Shown here: piece by piece, positions 44,476-52,790 of the stretch
How positions within the stretch are numbered: position 1 is the first letter of the stretch
How the letters are laid out: each line of letters starts with the position of its first letter
From: Streptomyces roseifaciens
GTDB lineage: Bacteria > Actinomycetota > Actinomycetes > Streptomycetales > Streptomycetaceae
Length of the DNA stretch: 64,000 nt
NCBI RefSeq assembly: GCF_001445655.1
Contig: NZ_LNBE01000003.1
Span: 434,001 to 498,000, forward strand
Direction: 5' to 3'
The notes under the pieces: model-generated
What the model was told of the DNA's origin: nothing
The model's database searches: none
Seen by the model: the letters and a program-made list of their open reading frames with translations, nothing else
Made by a program: the position numbers and the translations under genes

Positions 44476-44751
44476 ATGACGTTGAACACCGAGATCAGCC
44501 CGGTCGAGCTTGAGTTCTGGCTGATAGAACGTGTCGCGAGCTACCTGCGCCTGGACACGCGGGAGGTGGATCCGCAGGAATCGTTCGCCAATCTCGGCTT
44601 GGACTCGGTCTACGCGCTGACGCTGACCGCCGATATCGAGGACACGCTGGGTATCGAGGTCGAGCCGACCCTGGCCTGGGACTACCCGACCATCAGCGCC
44701 CTGGCAAAGGGGTTGACGGCGTCGATGCGTGCCGCCAAGGAAACGGTATGA
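44476..44751 (+). CDS. Acyl carrier protein 1
   Basis: This 91-residue carrier protein has the phosphopantetheine site GLDSVYALTL with Ser44, preceded by DPQESFANLGL and followed by the recognition helix IEDTLGIEVEP and the final WDYPTISALAKGL. This is the standalone ACP type paired with FAALs and KS modules. AGGAG lies eight bases before ATG 44476. It overlaps the PKS start (ATGA). It is the best candidate to carry the fatty acyl starter through FAAL loading and ACAD oxidation. Confidence 0.9.
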   Translation: MTLNTEISPVELEFWLIERVASYLRLDTREVDPQESFANLGLDSVYALTLTADIEDTLGIEVEPTLAWDYPTISALAKGLTASMRAAKETV

Positions 44752-47663
44752 CGGAGATCGCCATCGTCGGTATTGACGGGCGGTTTCCGGGCGCGGCGAA
44801 TCCGGCGGAGTTCTGGGACCTGCTGATGCGCGGTGCGGACGCCATCAGCACCGTCCCCGACGACAGATGGGACCCTGACGCCTTACTGGGCTCGGGCCGG
44901 CTGAACACCACCACCGGCGGATTCCTCACCGACCCGGATGTCTTCGACCACGAGTTCTTCGGCATTTCCCCCAAGGAGGCCGAGGCGATGGATCCCCAAC
45001 AGCGCCTGATGGTTCAGGTCGCGTGGAGGGCGCTGGAGGACGCTTGCCTGGATCCGCGCGCGCAGGCAGGAACCGCCACGGCGGTCTTCATCGGGGTGAT
45101 GGGCAACGAGTGGGCCCATCTGCACATGACCGACTACGACCGGATCACCCCACACCTTGGCTCTGGCAACGGCTACTGCATGATCGCCAACAGGCTTTCC
45201 TACCTGTTGGACCTGAAGGGACCGAGCTGGGCGGTGGACAGCGCATGCTCCTCGTCGCTGGTAGCTGTCCACCAGGCATGCTCGGCGCTTCGGTTGGGTG
45301 AGTGCGACCAGGCGATCGTCGGCGGAGTCAACATCATGATGACTCCAGCGCTGAACATCTTCTACACCCAGGCCGGATTGTCGGCCCCGGACAGCGCCTG
45401 CAAACCATTCAGCGCCGAAGCCAATGGGATCGTGCGCGGTGAGGCCGTTGCCGCTGTCGTGCTCCGCAGGCTGGCCGACGCCGAGGCAGCAGGCCTGCCG
45501 ATCTACGGGGTGATCACGGGCAGCGCGGTCAACCAGGACGGCCGGAGCAACGGCCTCACAGCACCGAACCGCTGGTCCCAGGAGCAGGTGATCCGGGATG
45601 CCTACCGCAAGGCGGGCGTCGGCCCGGAGCAGATCGCAGCCGTCGAGGCACATGGGACCGGCACCGTGCTGGGCGACATGATCGAGGCCAACGCACTCGG
45701 CGCAGTGCACGGCGTCGACCGCCCCACCCCCTGCGGGCTCGGCTCGCTCAAGGGCAACATCGGGCACACCGAGGGCGCGGCCGGCATCTCGGCACTGATC
45801 AAGATGGCCCTCGCCGCGCACCACGGCGTGGTGCCATCGAGCAGGCACGCCGACACCGAAAACCCCCAACTTGCCCTGCGCGCCAAGGGCTTGAGACTGC
45901 TTAAGGCTCCTCAGCGGCTCAAGGGTACGGCGCCTTTGCTCGCGGTGAGCAGCTTCGGGCTGGGCGGCACCAATGCCCACCTCGTGCTGCGCGGACACCG
46001 CACGACGCCCCTGCCCGAGCGGCCCGCACCAGGCATCGTGACACTGTCCGCCAACAGCAGCGCGGGACTCCAGCGCAACGCAACGCAGCTGGCGACCGAT
46101 CTCGCCAAGCTGCCCGAGCGCAGCTTCGCCAGACTGTGTTGGACGAGCAACCAGGTGAAGTCGACGGGCAAGCACCGACTGGCCTTCGCCGCATCGGGTT
46201 CCCAGGACGCCGCCGCGGCACTACGCAGGTTCACCGAGGACCCCGCCTTCGCCGACGGTATATCCGATGTGGCGCAGCGCGACGTCCGGGTCGGCTGGCT
46301 GTTCACCGGGCAGGGCTCCCCATATCCGGGCATGACGCGAGCGCTGCACGACCGGTTCGCGGGGTACCGCCAGGCACTGGCCGACGTGGACCAGGCTATG
46401 GCCGAGCACCTCGGCCGATCCGTCTCCAGTGTGATACTGGGCGAGGAGCCGCTGATCCAGCAGACCGGACTGGCCCAGCCAGCAATCTTCGCGGTCGGCT
46501 ACGCGATGTCGGTGATGCTGAGTGAGCTGGGGGTCCAGCCGGATTGGCTGATCGGCCACAGCGTCGGTGAGTTCGCCGCTGCCGTCCACGCCGGCGTATT
46601 GGCCTTGCCCGATGCCTGCGAGCTGGTGACGGCGCGCGCTCGGCTGATGCAGGAGCTGCCGTCCGGCGGCGGCATGCTTGCGGTGCGCGGCGAACCGGCC
46701 GAAGTGCTGGACCTGCTTGACGGCACGGTGGGTATCGCGGCGCTGAACGGACCGGAAGACACTGTGTGCTCTGGGCCGGTCGACGAACTGGAACGCATCG
46801 CCAAAACACTGCAGGAAAGAGGTATCACCACCCGGACACTGGACGTATCGCACGCCTTCCACTCGCCGCTCATGGAGCCGATGCTGGCAGAGTTCGCCGC
46901 CGTAGCAGTCAAGTTCACCTACCGGCCTGCCACCATCCCCGTCTACTCCACGCTGTACGGGCGGGAACTCACCGCCGGTGAACTGATGGACGCTGGGTAC
47001 TGGACCGAGCACGCACGCAATCCGGTGCGCTGGGCCGACGCCATGGCAGCCGCCCAGGACCGGCGGACCGACTTCATCATGGAGCTCGGCCCTCGGCGGG
47101 TACTCGGTCCTATGGCCCGCAGAGCTCGCCAGACAACGGCGGAGATTCTCACCCCTTGCCCCGGTCCGGCGGCCACCGGCCTGGAACCTGCAGACGTGAT
47201 CGCCCGGCTGGCCAGGGCAGGCAGCAGGCCGACGTGGGACGCGCTGTACGACGCTGACCAGCAGCGGCTCGTCCGGCTGACGCCCTATCGCTTCGCCGCC
47301 GACAGCCGATTCTGGACCACGGCCGGGAACGACAGGCCGCGAGCGGGTGGCACTACCACCCGCCCCCACCACGCCGAGCCGTCCGCCCCAAAGCAGGCTG
47401 ATATCGATGACGTGCACACGGCTGTGCTCGCGATCCTCGGCGATATCAGTGGCCACAGGCCGACAGAGATCTCGGTCGCTGCCCACCTCGGCGACGAACT
47501 CGGCTTCGACTCCATCATGGTCGTCCAGCTCAAGGCTCAGCTGGAACGCCAGTTTGGAATCGCCATCGATGCAGTGGAACTGCTGGCGGAGATCGAGACT
47601 TCCGGCGACCTGATCACGTACCTCCGGCGGCAGCCGGCCCACCGCAGAACAGTAACGAGGTGA
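44748..47663 (+). CDS. Type I polyketide synthase module, KS-AT-ACP
   Basis: The protein has 971 residues. The ketosynthase (about 1-425) has Cys167 in DSACSSS, His in EAHGTGT and His in NIGHTEG. The acyltransferase (about 510-800) has Ser605 in GHSVGE and HAFH at 702-705, the motif that predicts malonyl-CoA. The C-terminal ACP (about 885-960) has Ser922 in LGFDSIM. No ketoreductase, dehydratase, enoylreductase, docking or thioesterase domain is present, so one round yields a beta-ketoacyl-ACP, the substrate needed for tetronate ring closure. Codon 46 is TTA. It is coupled upstream to the ACP and downstream to the KAS III-like gene. Confidence 0.93.
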   Translation: MTEIAIVGIDGRFPGAANPAEFWDLLMRGADAISTVPDDRWDPDALLGSGRLNTTTGGFLTDPDVFDHEFFGISPKEAEAMDPQQRLMVQVAWRALEDACLDPRAQAGTATAVFIGVMGNEWAHLHMTDYDRITPHLGSGNGYCMIANRLSYLLDLKGPSWAVDSACSSSLVAVHQACSALRLGECDQAIVGGVNIMMTPALNIFYTQAGLSAPDSACKPFSAEANGIVRGEAVAAVVLRRLADAEAAGLPIYGVITGSAVNQDGRSNGLTAPNRWSQEQVIRDAYRKAGVGPEQIAAVEAHGTGTVLGDMIEANALGAVHGVDRPTPCGLGSLKGNIGHTEGAAGISALIKMALAAHHGVVPSSRHADTENPQLALRAKGLRLLKAPQRLKGTAPLLAVSSFGLGGTNAHLVLRGHRTTPLPERPAPGIVTLSANSSAGLQRNATQLATDLAKLPERSFARLCWTSNQVKSTGKHRLAFAASGSQDAAAALRRFTEDPAFADGISDVAQRDVRVGWLFTGQGSPYPGMTRALHDRFAGYRQALADVDQAMAEHLGRSVSSVILGEEPLIQQTGLAQPAIFAVGYAMSVMLSELGVQPDWLIGHSVGEFAAAVHAGVLALPDACELVTARARLMQELPSGGGMLAVRGEPAEVLDLLDGTVGIAALNGPEDTVCSGPVDELERIAKTLQERGITTRTLDVSHAFHSPLMEPMLAEFAAVAVKFTYRPATIPVYSTLYGRELTAGELMDAGYWTEHARNPVRWADAMAAAQDRRTDFIMELGPRRVLGPMARRARQTTAEILTPCPGPAATGLEPADVIARLARAGSRPTWDALYDADQQRLVRLTPYRFAADSRFWTTAGNDRPRAGGTTTRPHHAEPSAPKQADIDDVHTAVLAILGDISGHRPTEISVAAHLGDELGFDSIMVVQLKAQLERQFGIAIDAVELLAEIETSGDLITYLRRQPAHRRTVTR

Positions 47664-47668
47664 CAGCC

Positions 47669-48691
47669 ATGTCCACACCGACCAGCTACATCCGCGCGGT
47701 GGGCACCGCTCTGCCCGGCGCACCGATTGACAACTCAGCCCTTGCCCGGCGGATCGGTGTCAGCGCCGAATGGATCGACATGTTCATCGGCACCCGAACC
47801 CGCCATTTCGCCATCGACCTCGATACCGGCGAGCAGACCAGCACCCTCGCCGAACTGGCCGAGCGCGCCGGGGCGCAGGCCATGCAGCAGGCCGGGATCA
47901 CAGCGTCCGAGATCGACTTCCTGGTGCTCGCGACCGCGACGCCAGACGAGTTGATGCCGGCGACGGTGAATCAGGTTGCCGACCGGCTTGGTATCGACCA
48001 AGTGCCTACGTACCAGCTGCAGTCCGGCTGCGCTGGAGCCGTCCAAGCCCTGGACCTCGGATGCCTGCTGCTGCAGCGCCCCGAACACGAAATCGGCCTG
48101 GTGATCGGCGGCGATGTCTGTGCCAAGCATCTGCGGCTGAACCGGGAGTTCGGCACCCTCCCATCCGCTGAGCTGGTCAACTACGTGCTCTTCGGCGACG
48201 GCGCAGGGGCGGTCGCGGTCGCCCGCGAGCGGCCTACCGCTGGTATGGCCATTCGCACGGTGCTCAATCAGGTGACCGGCCGCGGACAGCGGCCGGGCCA
48301 GATGATCCGCTGGTTCGGCGAGGCCGACCGGGAGCGCGGCGGACAGGCCGTGGACGAGGATTACAAGGCTATTGAGGAAAGAGTGCCCACGATGGCGAAG
48401 GAGATCCTTTGGCAACTGCTGGATGACGCAGGCTGGCAGGCCGAGGACCTGGCATACCTGCTTCCGCCGCAGCTCTCCGGCCGGATGACCGAGCGGATCG
48501 TGTCCGGGCTCGGCATGCCCGGGGCGACCGAGGTCAGCTGTGTCGCCGATACCGGGAACAACGGCAACGCCCTGCCGTTCCTCCAGCTCGACCGGCTTGC
48601 AGGCATGCTGAGTCCAGGCGAGCGGGCCCTGGCGATCTCTGTCGAGTCGAGCAAGTGGATCAAAGCCGGATTCGCTGTCGAGGGGGTTTGA
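47669..48691 (+). CDS. KAS III-like tetronate-forming condensing enzyme
   Basis: This 340-residue thiolase-fold enzyme of the ketoacyl-ACP synthase III type has the nucleophile Cys121 in LQSGCAGAVQAL and Asn297 in ADTGNNGN. Where KAS III has the catalytic His in VPHQAN, it reads LLPPQLSGR, so the His is replaced by Pro267. In RK-682, agglomerin and spirotetronate pathways a KAS III-like protein joins glyceryl-ACP to a beta-ketoacyl thioester to form the tetronate ring; the flanking genes here match that set. The ATG at 47669 has GAGG upstream; a GTG at 47660 overlaps the PKS stop. Confidence 0.85.
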   Translation: MSTPTSYIRAVGTALPGAPIDNSALARRIGVSAEWIDMFIGTRTRHFAIDLDTGEQTSTLAELAERAGAQAMQQAGITASEIDFLVLATATPDELMPATVNQVADRLGIDQVPTYQLQSGCAGAVQALDLGCLLLQRPEHEIGLVIGGDVCAKHLRLNREFGTLPSAELVNYVLFGDGAGAVAVARERPTAGMAIRTVLNQVTGRGQRPGQMIRWFGEADRERGGQAVDEDYKAIEERVPTMAKEILWQLLDDAGWQAEDLAYLLPPQLSGRMTERIVSGLGMPGATEVSCVADTGNNGNALPFLQLDRLAGMLSPGERALAISVESSKWIKAGFAVEGV

Positions 48692-50583
48692 TGGTGCCGC
48701 CCATGACTACCGATGCTGATCAAGCATGGGACCGCCTTCGCCTGCTGCGCGACAATGGACGGTTGGCCATTGCCTATGCTGAGGCAGGAACACTGGCTGG
48801 CTCGCTACCTGAGCGCAGGCAGGCCGCGCTCGGGCAGCTGCTGCTCGGCTTGGACCCCAATGTGGTCACCGCCTCGGACCCCATGGTCACTGCGCTCAAC
48901 GTCGTGATCACCGGCAACGGGACCACGGCGCCCCTGCAGGCGCCATTGGCCGCTGCCTTCGCTCGGAACCAGCTGCTGCTCCGCCCGCGAGGCCAGGGAC
49001 AGTACGTCAACGACCTGGGCGACCCAGGCAGTGACGTGTACTCCGAACAGACCGATCTCACCGTGTGCCTGCTCGATCCCGACTTGATCGCTTCCGAGCT
49101 CGCGGCAGTGTGGACAGCAGCCGACTGTGAACGCGTGCTCCGATCGGCCGGCGACCGGATACGTGCCCTGGCGGCCGAGCACGACCGGGCAGGGACGGGC
49201 ACCCTGGTGCTCACCACTGTCCCGTTGCCCGCGTGGCTGGCGAAGCAGCTGGTCGACTTCCAGTCCCGGGCAAGGCTCAGCCTGGCATGGCGGGAGTTCA
49301 ACGCCGATCTGCTCCGACTGGCCGCAGAGCTGTCCCGGTGCATCGTGCTGGACCTGGACGTGTTGCTGACCGCGCCGGTGTCCCTCGACGAACCGCGCAT
49401 GCGGGTCTACACCCAGGTCGGCTACTCCGAAGAGCTGCTCTGCCGTATTGCCGACGAGATCGCCGCAGTCGCCCGTGCACTCTGCGGACGGACCAAGAAG
49501 GTCCTCGTGTTGGACCTCGACGGCACACTTTGGGGGGGTGTACTCGGCGATGACGGCGTGGCCGGGGTGCAGATCGGCCCAACCGGTCCCGGCGACGCGT
49601 TCCGGCGATTCCAGCGCACGGTGGCCCAACTCGGCTCGCAAGGAGTCCTTCTTGCCGTCTGCAGCAAGAACGACGAACATCTCGTGCGCGCGGCACTAGC
49701 AGAGCGGGCCGAGATGGAGCTGCGTGAGGAGGACTTCGTCGCCATCGTCGCCAACTGGGAGCCCAAGGACCGGGGGATTGCCGGGCTGGCTGAGGTGCTC
49801 AACCTCGGCGTGGACAGCATGGTCTTCGTTGACGACAGCGCCTTCGAGTGCGGGCTTGTTGGCGAGCATCTACCGCAGGTAGCAGTGGTCGAGGTCGATC
49901 GGGAGCCCACACGGCACGTCGAACAGCTGCTGGCCGGTGACTGGTTCGCCGCTCTACGGCTGACCGGCGAAGACCGCGCTCGCCGGAACTCCTATCAGGC
50001 CGAGGTCCAGCGCGACTCCCTCCGATCGACGTCCTCGTCACTGCAGGAGTACCTCAACGGTCTGGGCACACGGGTTGAGATCTTTAGCCCGGACGAGCAG
50101 GATCAGTCGAGAATCGCCCAACTAACCCAGCGAACAAACCAGTTCAATATGGCCACGGTCAGGATGGACCTCGCACAGGTGCAGGCAGCGCTGTCCGGGC
50201 CAGGCAGCGACGTGTGGGCCGTCCGTTCCGGCGACCGTTTCGGTGAGGCGGGCATAGTCGGCGTGGTGTTCCACCGAATCGCCGACGACCAGCTGCACAT
50301 CGACAACATGCTGCTGAGCTGCCGCGTCTTCGGCCGCGGCCTGGAGAGCGCGATGGTGCGCGAGGTCCTGGCGCACGCGGCGGAGCTGAGAGTGGACCGA
50401 GTAGTGGCGCGGTACCGGCCAACGCCGAAGAACGGCCGGTTCGCCCAGTTCTATGAAGAGCACGGGTTTGTGGTGGCCGAAACCGACGGCGACACCACGG
50501 TATGGGTACACGACCTGGCCGAGTTGCCCAGCCCCCTCACCCATCTGGCCGTGACCAACCTACTGCGGAGACCGACACCATGA
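48691..50583 (+). CDS. FkbH-like glyceryl-ACP synthase
   Basis: The product has 630 residues. The HAD phosphatase motif LDLDGTLWGG (Asp275, Asp277), CSKND, and NWEPKDRGI with VFVDDSAFE mark the FkbH family, which removes the phosphate from 1,3-bisphosphoglycerate while moving the glyceryl unit to an ACP. An N-terminal domain of about 230 residues and a C-terminal GNAT-like part (QRTNQFN, VFGRGLESAMV) give the long form seen in tetronate clusters. It starts at ATG 48691, sharing a base with the KAS III-like stop, and overlaps the next ACP gene by ATGA. The partner is that ACP. Confidence 0.92.
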   Translation: MVPPMTTDADQAWDRLRLLRDNGRLAIAYAEAGTLAGSLPERRQAALGQLLLGLDPNVVTASDPMVTALNVVITGNGTTAPLQAPLAAAFARNQLLLRPRGQGQYVNDLGDPGSDVYSEQTDLTVCLLDPDLIASELAAVWTAADCERVLRSAGDRIRALAAEHDRAGTGTLVLTTVPLPAWLAKQLVDFQSRARLSLAWREFNADLLRLAAELSRCIVLDLDVLLTAPVSLDEPRMRVYTQVGYSEELLCRIADEIAAVARALCGRTKKVLVLDLDGTLWGGVLGDDGVAGVQIGPTGPGDAFRRFQRTVAQLGSQGVLLAVCSKNDEHLVRAALAERAEMELREEDFVAIVANWEPKDRGIAGLAEVLNLGVDSMVFVDDSAFECGLVGEHLPQVAVVEVDREPTRHVEQLLAGDWFAALRLTGEDRARRNSYQAEVQRDSLRSTSSSLQEYLNGLGTRVEIFSPDEQDQSRIAQLTQRTNQFNMATVRMDLAQVQAALSGPGSDVWAVRSGDRFGEAGIVGVVFHRIADDQLHIDNMLLSCRVFGRGLESAMVREVLAHAAELRVDRVVARYRPTPKNGRFAQFYEEHGFVVAETDGDTTVWVHDLAELPSPLTHLAVTNLLRRPTP

Positions 50584-50807
50584 CTGAGGCGGAATTCCTG
50601 ACACTACTGGACGAGGACCTGGGGCTGCGGCTGTCCGTTGAGGACTTGAGCCGAGACGTGGACACACTGCTGCACTGGGACTCCATGCACCTGGTCCGGC
50701 TGCTGAGCGTGCTTGAGAGGCGAACCGGCAAGAGCATTGCCCTCAATTCGCTGCTGGAAGCCCGCACACTGAACCAGGCCCGAAAGCTCGTGATGGCCGA
50801 TGCCTAG
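50580..50807 (+). CDS. Acyl carrier protein 2 (glyceryl-ACP)
   Basis: This 75-residue carrier protein has the attachment site WDSMHLVRL with Ser35. Its sequence around the site (DSM, and the short TLLHW lead) differs from ACP 1 and suits the dedicated glycerate-carrying ACPs of methoxymalonyl and tetronate pathways. ATG 50580 overlaps the FkbH-like stop, and the last eight bases overlap the acyltransferase gene. The strict gene pairing supports loading by the FkbH-like protein. Confidence 0.88.
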   Translation: MTEAEFLTLLDEDLGLRLSVEDLSRDVDTLLHWDSMHLVRLLSVLERRTGKSIALNSLLEARTLNQARKLVMADA

Positions 50808-51546
50808 GGTCGCCAAGCAGCGCAGGCACACGCTGTACTTCCTGCGACATGCACGCCGGATGGCCCCGGTCTTCCTGGACACCGATGTCGACTTCACCGA
50901 GGTGATCGCCCATCGGAAGCGCGCTTCAGAGGAAGGCGCCCGATACTCGTATCTCAGCTATGTGCTGCGGTCGGCGACACGGGTGCTGGAGAAGCATCCC
51001 GACTGCAATGCCGCACTCGGCGGTGGCGTGCTGCCAAAGCTCGCGCACTTCAGCGCCGTGCGTCCGAAGATCGCCATGGACCGCACGCTGTCGGGGCAGC
51101 GGGTCGTGCTGTCGGCGGTGTTGCCGGACTTGCGTGGAGCCGGCCTGGACGAGATACAGCGGGCAATCGCACGGATCAGGGATACCCCGGTTGGCAAACT
51201 GCCCGAGTTGCGCGGCACCGTCATGCTTCACCGATTGCCCGCGCTGTTCGGCTGGCCCGCATTCCGCGCGGGAATGGCCGCCCTCGGGAAGCGCCCGCAG
51301 CTGATGGGAACGCTGGCCGTGTCATCGCTGGGACACCGTGCCGTCAACGGCTTTCACGCGACCGGGGGCACCGCGATCACCCTCGGCCTCGGCCAGGTGA
51401 AGCCAACCCCCGTCGCTCGGGAAAACGAGGTTGTCATCGCCCCAGTGATGCGTCTCAACCTTTGCTTCGACCACCGGGTGGTCGACGGAGCCGAGGCAGC
51501 GGACGTACTCGACGAGATCAAGACTGATCTGGAGAACACATCATGA
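50800..51546 (+). CDS. 2-oxoacid dehydrogenase E2-like acyltransferase
   Basis: The product has 248 residues. It is the catalytic domain only of dihydrolipoyl acyltransferase, without lipoyl or E3-binding domains. The active site reads FDHRVVDGAEAADVL, with His225 and Asp229. In agglomerin and related pathways such a standalone protein acetylates the primary hydroxyl of the tetronate from acetyl-CoA, preparing loss of acetate. The start at ATG 50800 lies inside the ACP gene. The context, with the alpha/beta hydrolase two genes on, fits that pair of steps. Confidence 0.87.
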   Translation: MPRVAKQRRHTLYFLRHARRMAPVFLDTDVDFTEVIAHRKRASEEGARYSYLSYVLRSATRVLEKHPDCNAALGGGVLPKLAHFSAVRPKIAMDRTLSGQRVVLSAVLPDLRGAGLDEIQRAIARIRDTPVGKLPELRGTVMLHRLPALFGWPAFRAGMAALGKRPQLMGTLAVSSLGHRAVNGFHATGGTAITLGLGQVKPTPVARENEVVIAPVMRLNLCFDHRVVDGAEAADVLDEIKTDLENTS

Positions 51547-52790
51547 CCGAGCAGATCACTGCCCAGGCCTGTGTGATCGGCGGCGGCCCGGCCGGGCTGG
51601 TGTTCGCGCTCGCCCTCGCTGCCCGAGGCCGCGATGTCATCGTCGTGGAGAAGAGTGAGGACTTCGACCGGTCCTTCCGAGGCGAGTCGATCCTGCCGGA
51701 CTCCGTCTGGCTGCTCGACCAGTTGGAACTGCTTCAGCCGCTCCGTGACCAGAAAGTTCTGGAGGCACACGGGCTGGAGATCAGCGAGAACGGCCGGCCC
51801 GTCCTGCGGGTCGACTTCCGCCAGTTCGACCAGCCGCAGCCGTTTCCCATGGAGATCCCGCAGCCCATGCTGCTGCGGGTTATCGCCGACGCGGCAAGCA
51901 AGCACCCAGGGTTCCGCATCATCCGACCGGCGAAAGCGGTCGTCTTGCTGCGGGACGGTGGGCGGGTGACCGGCGTCCGCTGCCGCACCCCGCAGGGCGA
52001 TTTGGAGATCACCAGCCCCATCACCATTGGCGCGGACGGTCGGTACAGCAAGATTCGTGACATGGCAGGAATCGAGCACCACAAAACGCCACTGGAACGC
52101 GATGTGCTGTGGTTCAAGATGCCTTACCCGCAGGCGTGGGAACCCAACAGATACCGCATTCGCATCAACCAGGACCGACACGCCGTCTTCCTGCCCACCC
52201 ATCCCGACATGGTGCGGGTTGGGTTAAATATTCCCAAGGGCGGTCTGAAAGACTTGCGGACCGCGGGAATCGGCGCTCTTTACGCGCGGATGGACGAGCT
52301 CGCCCCCGAACTGGGTTCACTCGTACGGAAAAACATCACAAGCTGGTCGGGCACAATGATGCTGGACATCTTCACCACTGTGGTTCCACAGTGGAGCATC
52401 CCGGGACTCGTGCTCGCCGGCGACGCCGCGCACACACTCTCGCCGATCCTCGGCCACGGCGTGAACCACGCAATCATGGACGCGCTCGTCCTGGCCCGGC
52501 TGGTGGACCAGGCGCTGACAGGTCCGGACACTGCTACGGCACTGGATCGGGCCGGCACCCGGTTCCAGCTCGTGCGCGAGGGCAAGGTTCGACAGGCCCG
52601 CGATCTGCAGCTCCGCCAGGAGAAGATCTTCACCCTCTCGTCGCCGCTGGCCACGCTGACGCGACGCTCGCTGTACCGGATGATCAACGCATTGCCCCCG
52701 GTAAAGCAGCGGGTGCTCGGCCGGGCCTACTTCACCATTCCGCAAGTGGCCGATCCGGTCGCGAAGCAGTTGCAGGATGTGGGGGCATGA
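51543..52790 (+). CDS. FAD-dependent monooxygenase
   Basis: This 415-residue group A flavoprotein has an N-terminal FAD site GGGPAGLVFA (residues 13-22), the mid-chain GADGRYSKIR motif and the second FAD site LAGDAAHTLSPILGHGVN with Asp294. It resembles the PHBH/UbiH and geranylgeranyl-reductase-like enzymes that hydroxylate, epoxidise or otherwise oxidise polyketide products. It is inserted between the acetyltransferase and the elimination enzyme and coupled to both by ATGA, so it probably acts on the tetronate or its acyl chain. A halogenase is unlikely, because no WxWxIP motif is seen. Confidence 0.83.
   Translation: MTEQITAQACVIGGGPAGLVFALALAARGRDVIVVEKSEDFDRSFRGESILPDSVWLLDQLELLQPLRDQKVLEAHGLEISENGRPVLRVDFRQFDQPQPFPMEIPQPMLLRVIADAASKHPGFRIIRPAKAVVLLRDGGRVTGVRCRTPQGDLEITSPITIGADGRYSKIRDMAGIEHHKTPLERDVLWFKMPYPQAWEPNRYRIRINQDRHAVFLPTHPDMVRVGLNIPKGGLKDLRTAGIGALYARMDELAPELGSLVRKNITSWSGTMMLDIFTTVVPQWSIPGLVLAGDAAHTLSPILGHGVNHAIMDALVLARLVDQALTGPDTATALDRAGTRFQLVREGKVRQARDLQLRQEKIFTLSSPLATLTRRSLYRMINALPPVKQRVLGRAYFTIPQVADPVAKQLQDVGA

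Noticed and set aside
39321..44751. Terminal alkyne or enediyne-type starter pathway
   Set aside because: A FAAL-ACP pair is present, but no membrane desaturase/acetylenase and no iterative enediyne PKS is in the window.
48691..50583. Methoxymalonyl-ACP pathway (FkbG-K) as explanation for the FkbH gene
   Set aside because: There is no O-methyltransferase or 3-hydroxyacyl-CoA dehydrogenase, and the ACAD genes sit with the FAAL. The E2-like acyltransferase and KAS III-like genes instead fit tetronate formation.
51543..52790. Flavin-dependent halogenase
   Set aside because: The flavoprotein lacks the tryptophan-type halogenase motif WxWxIP, and its GD motif context is that of group A monooxygenases.
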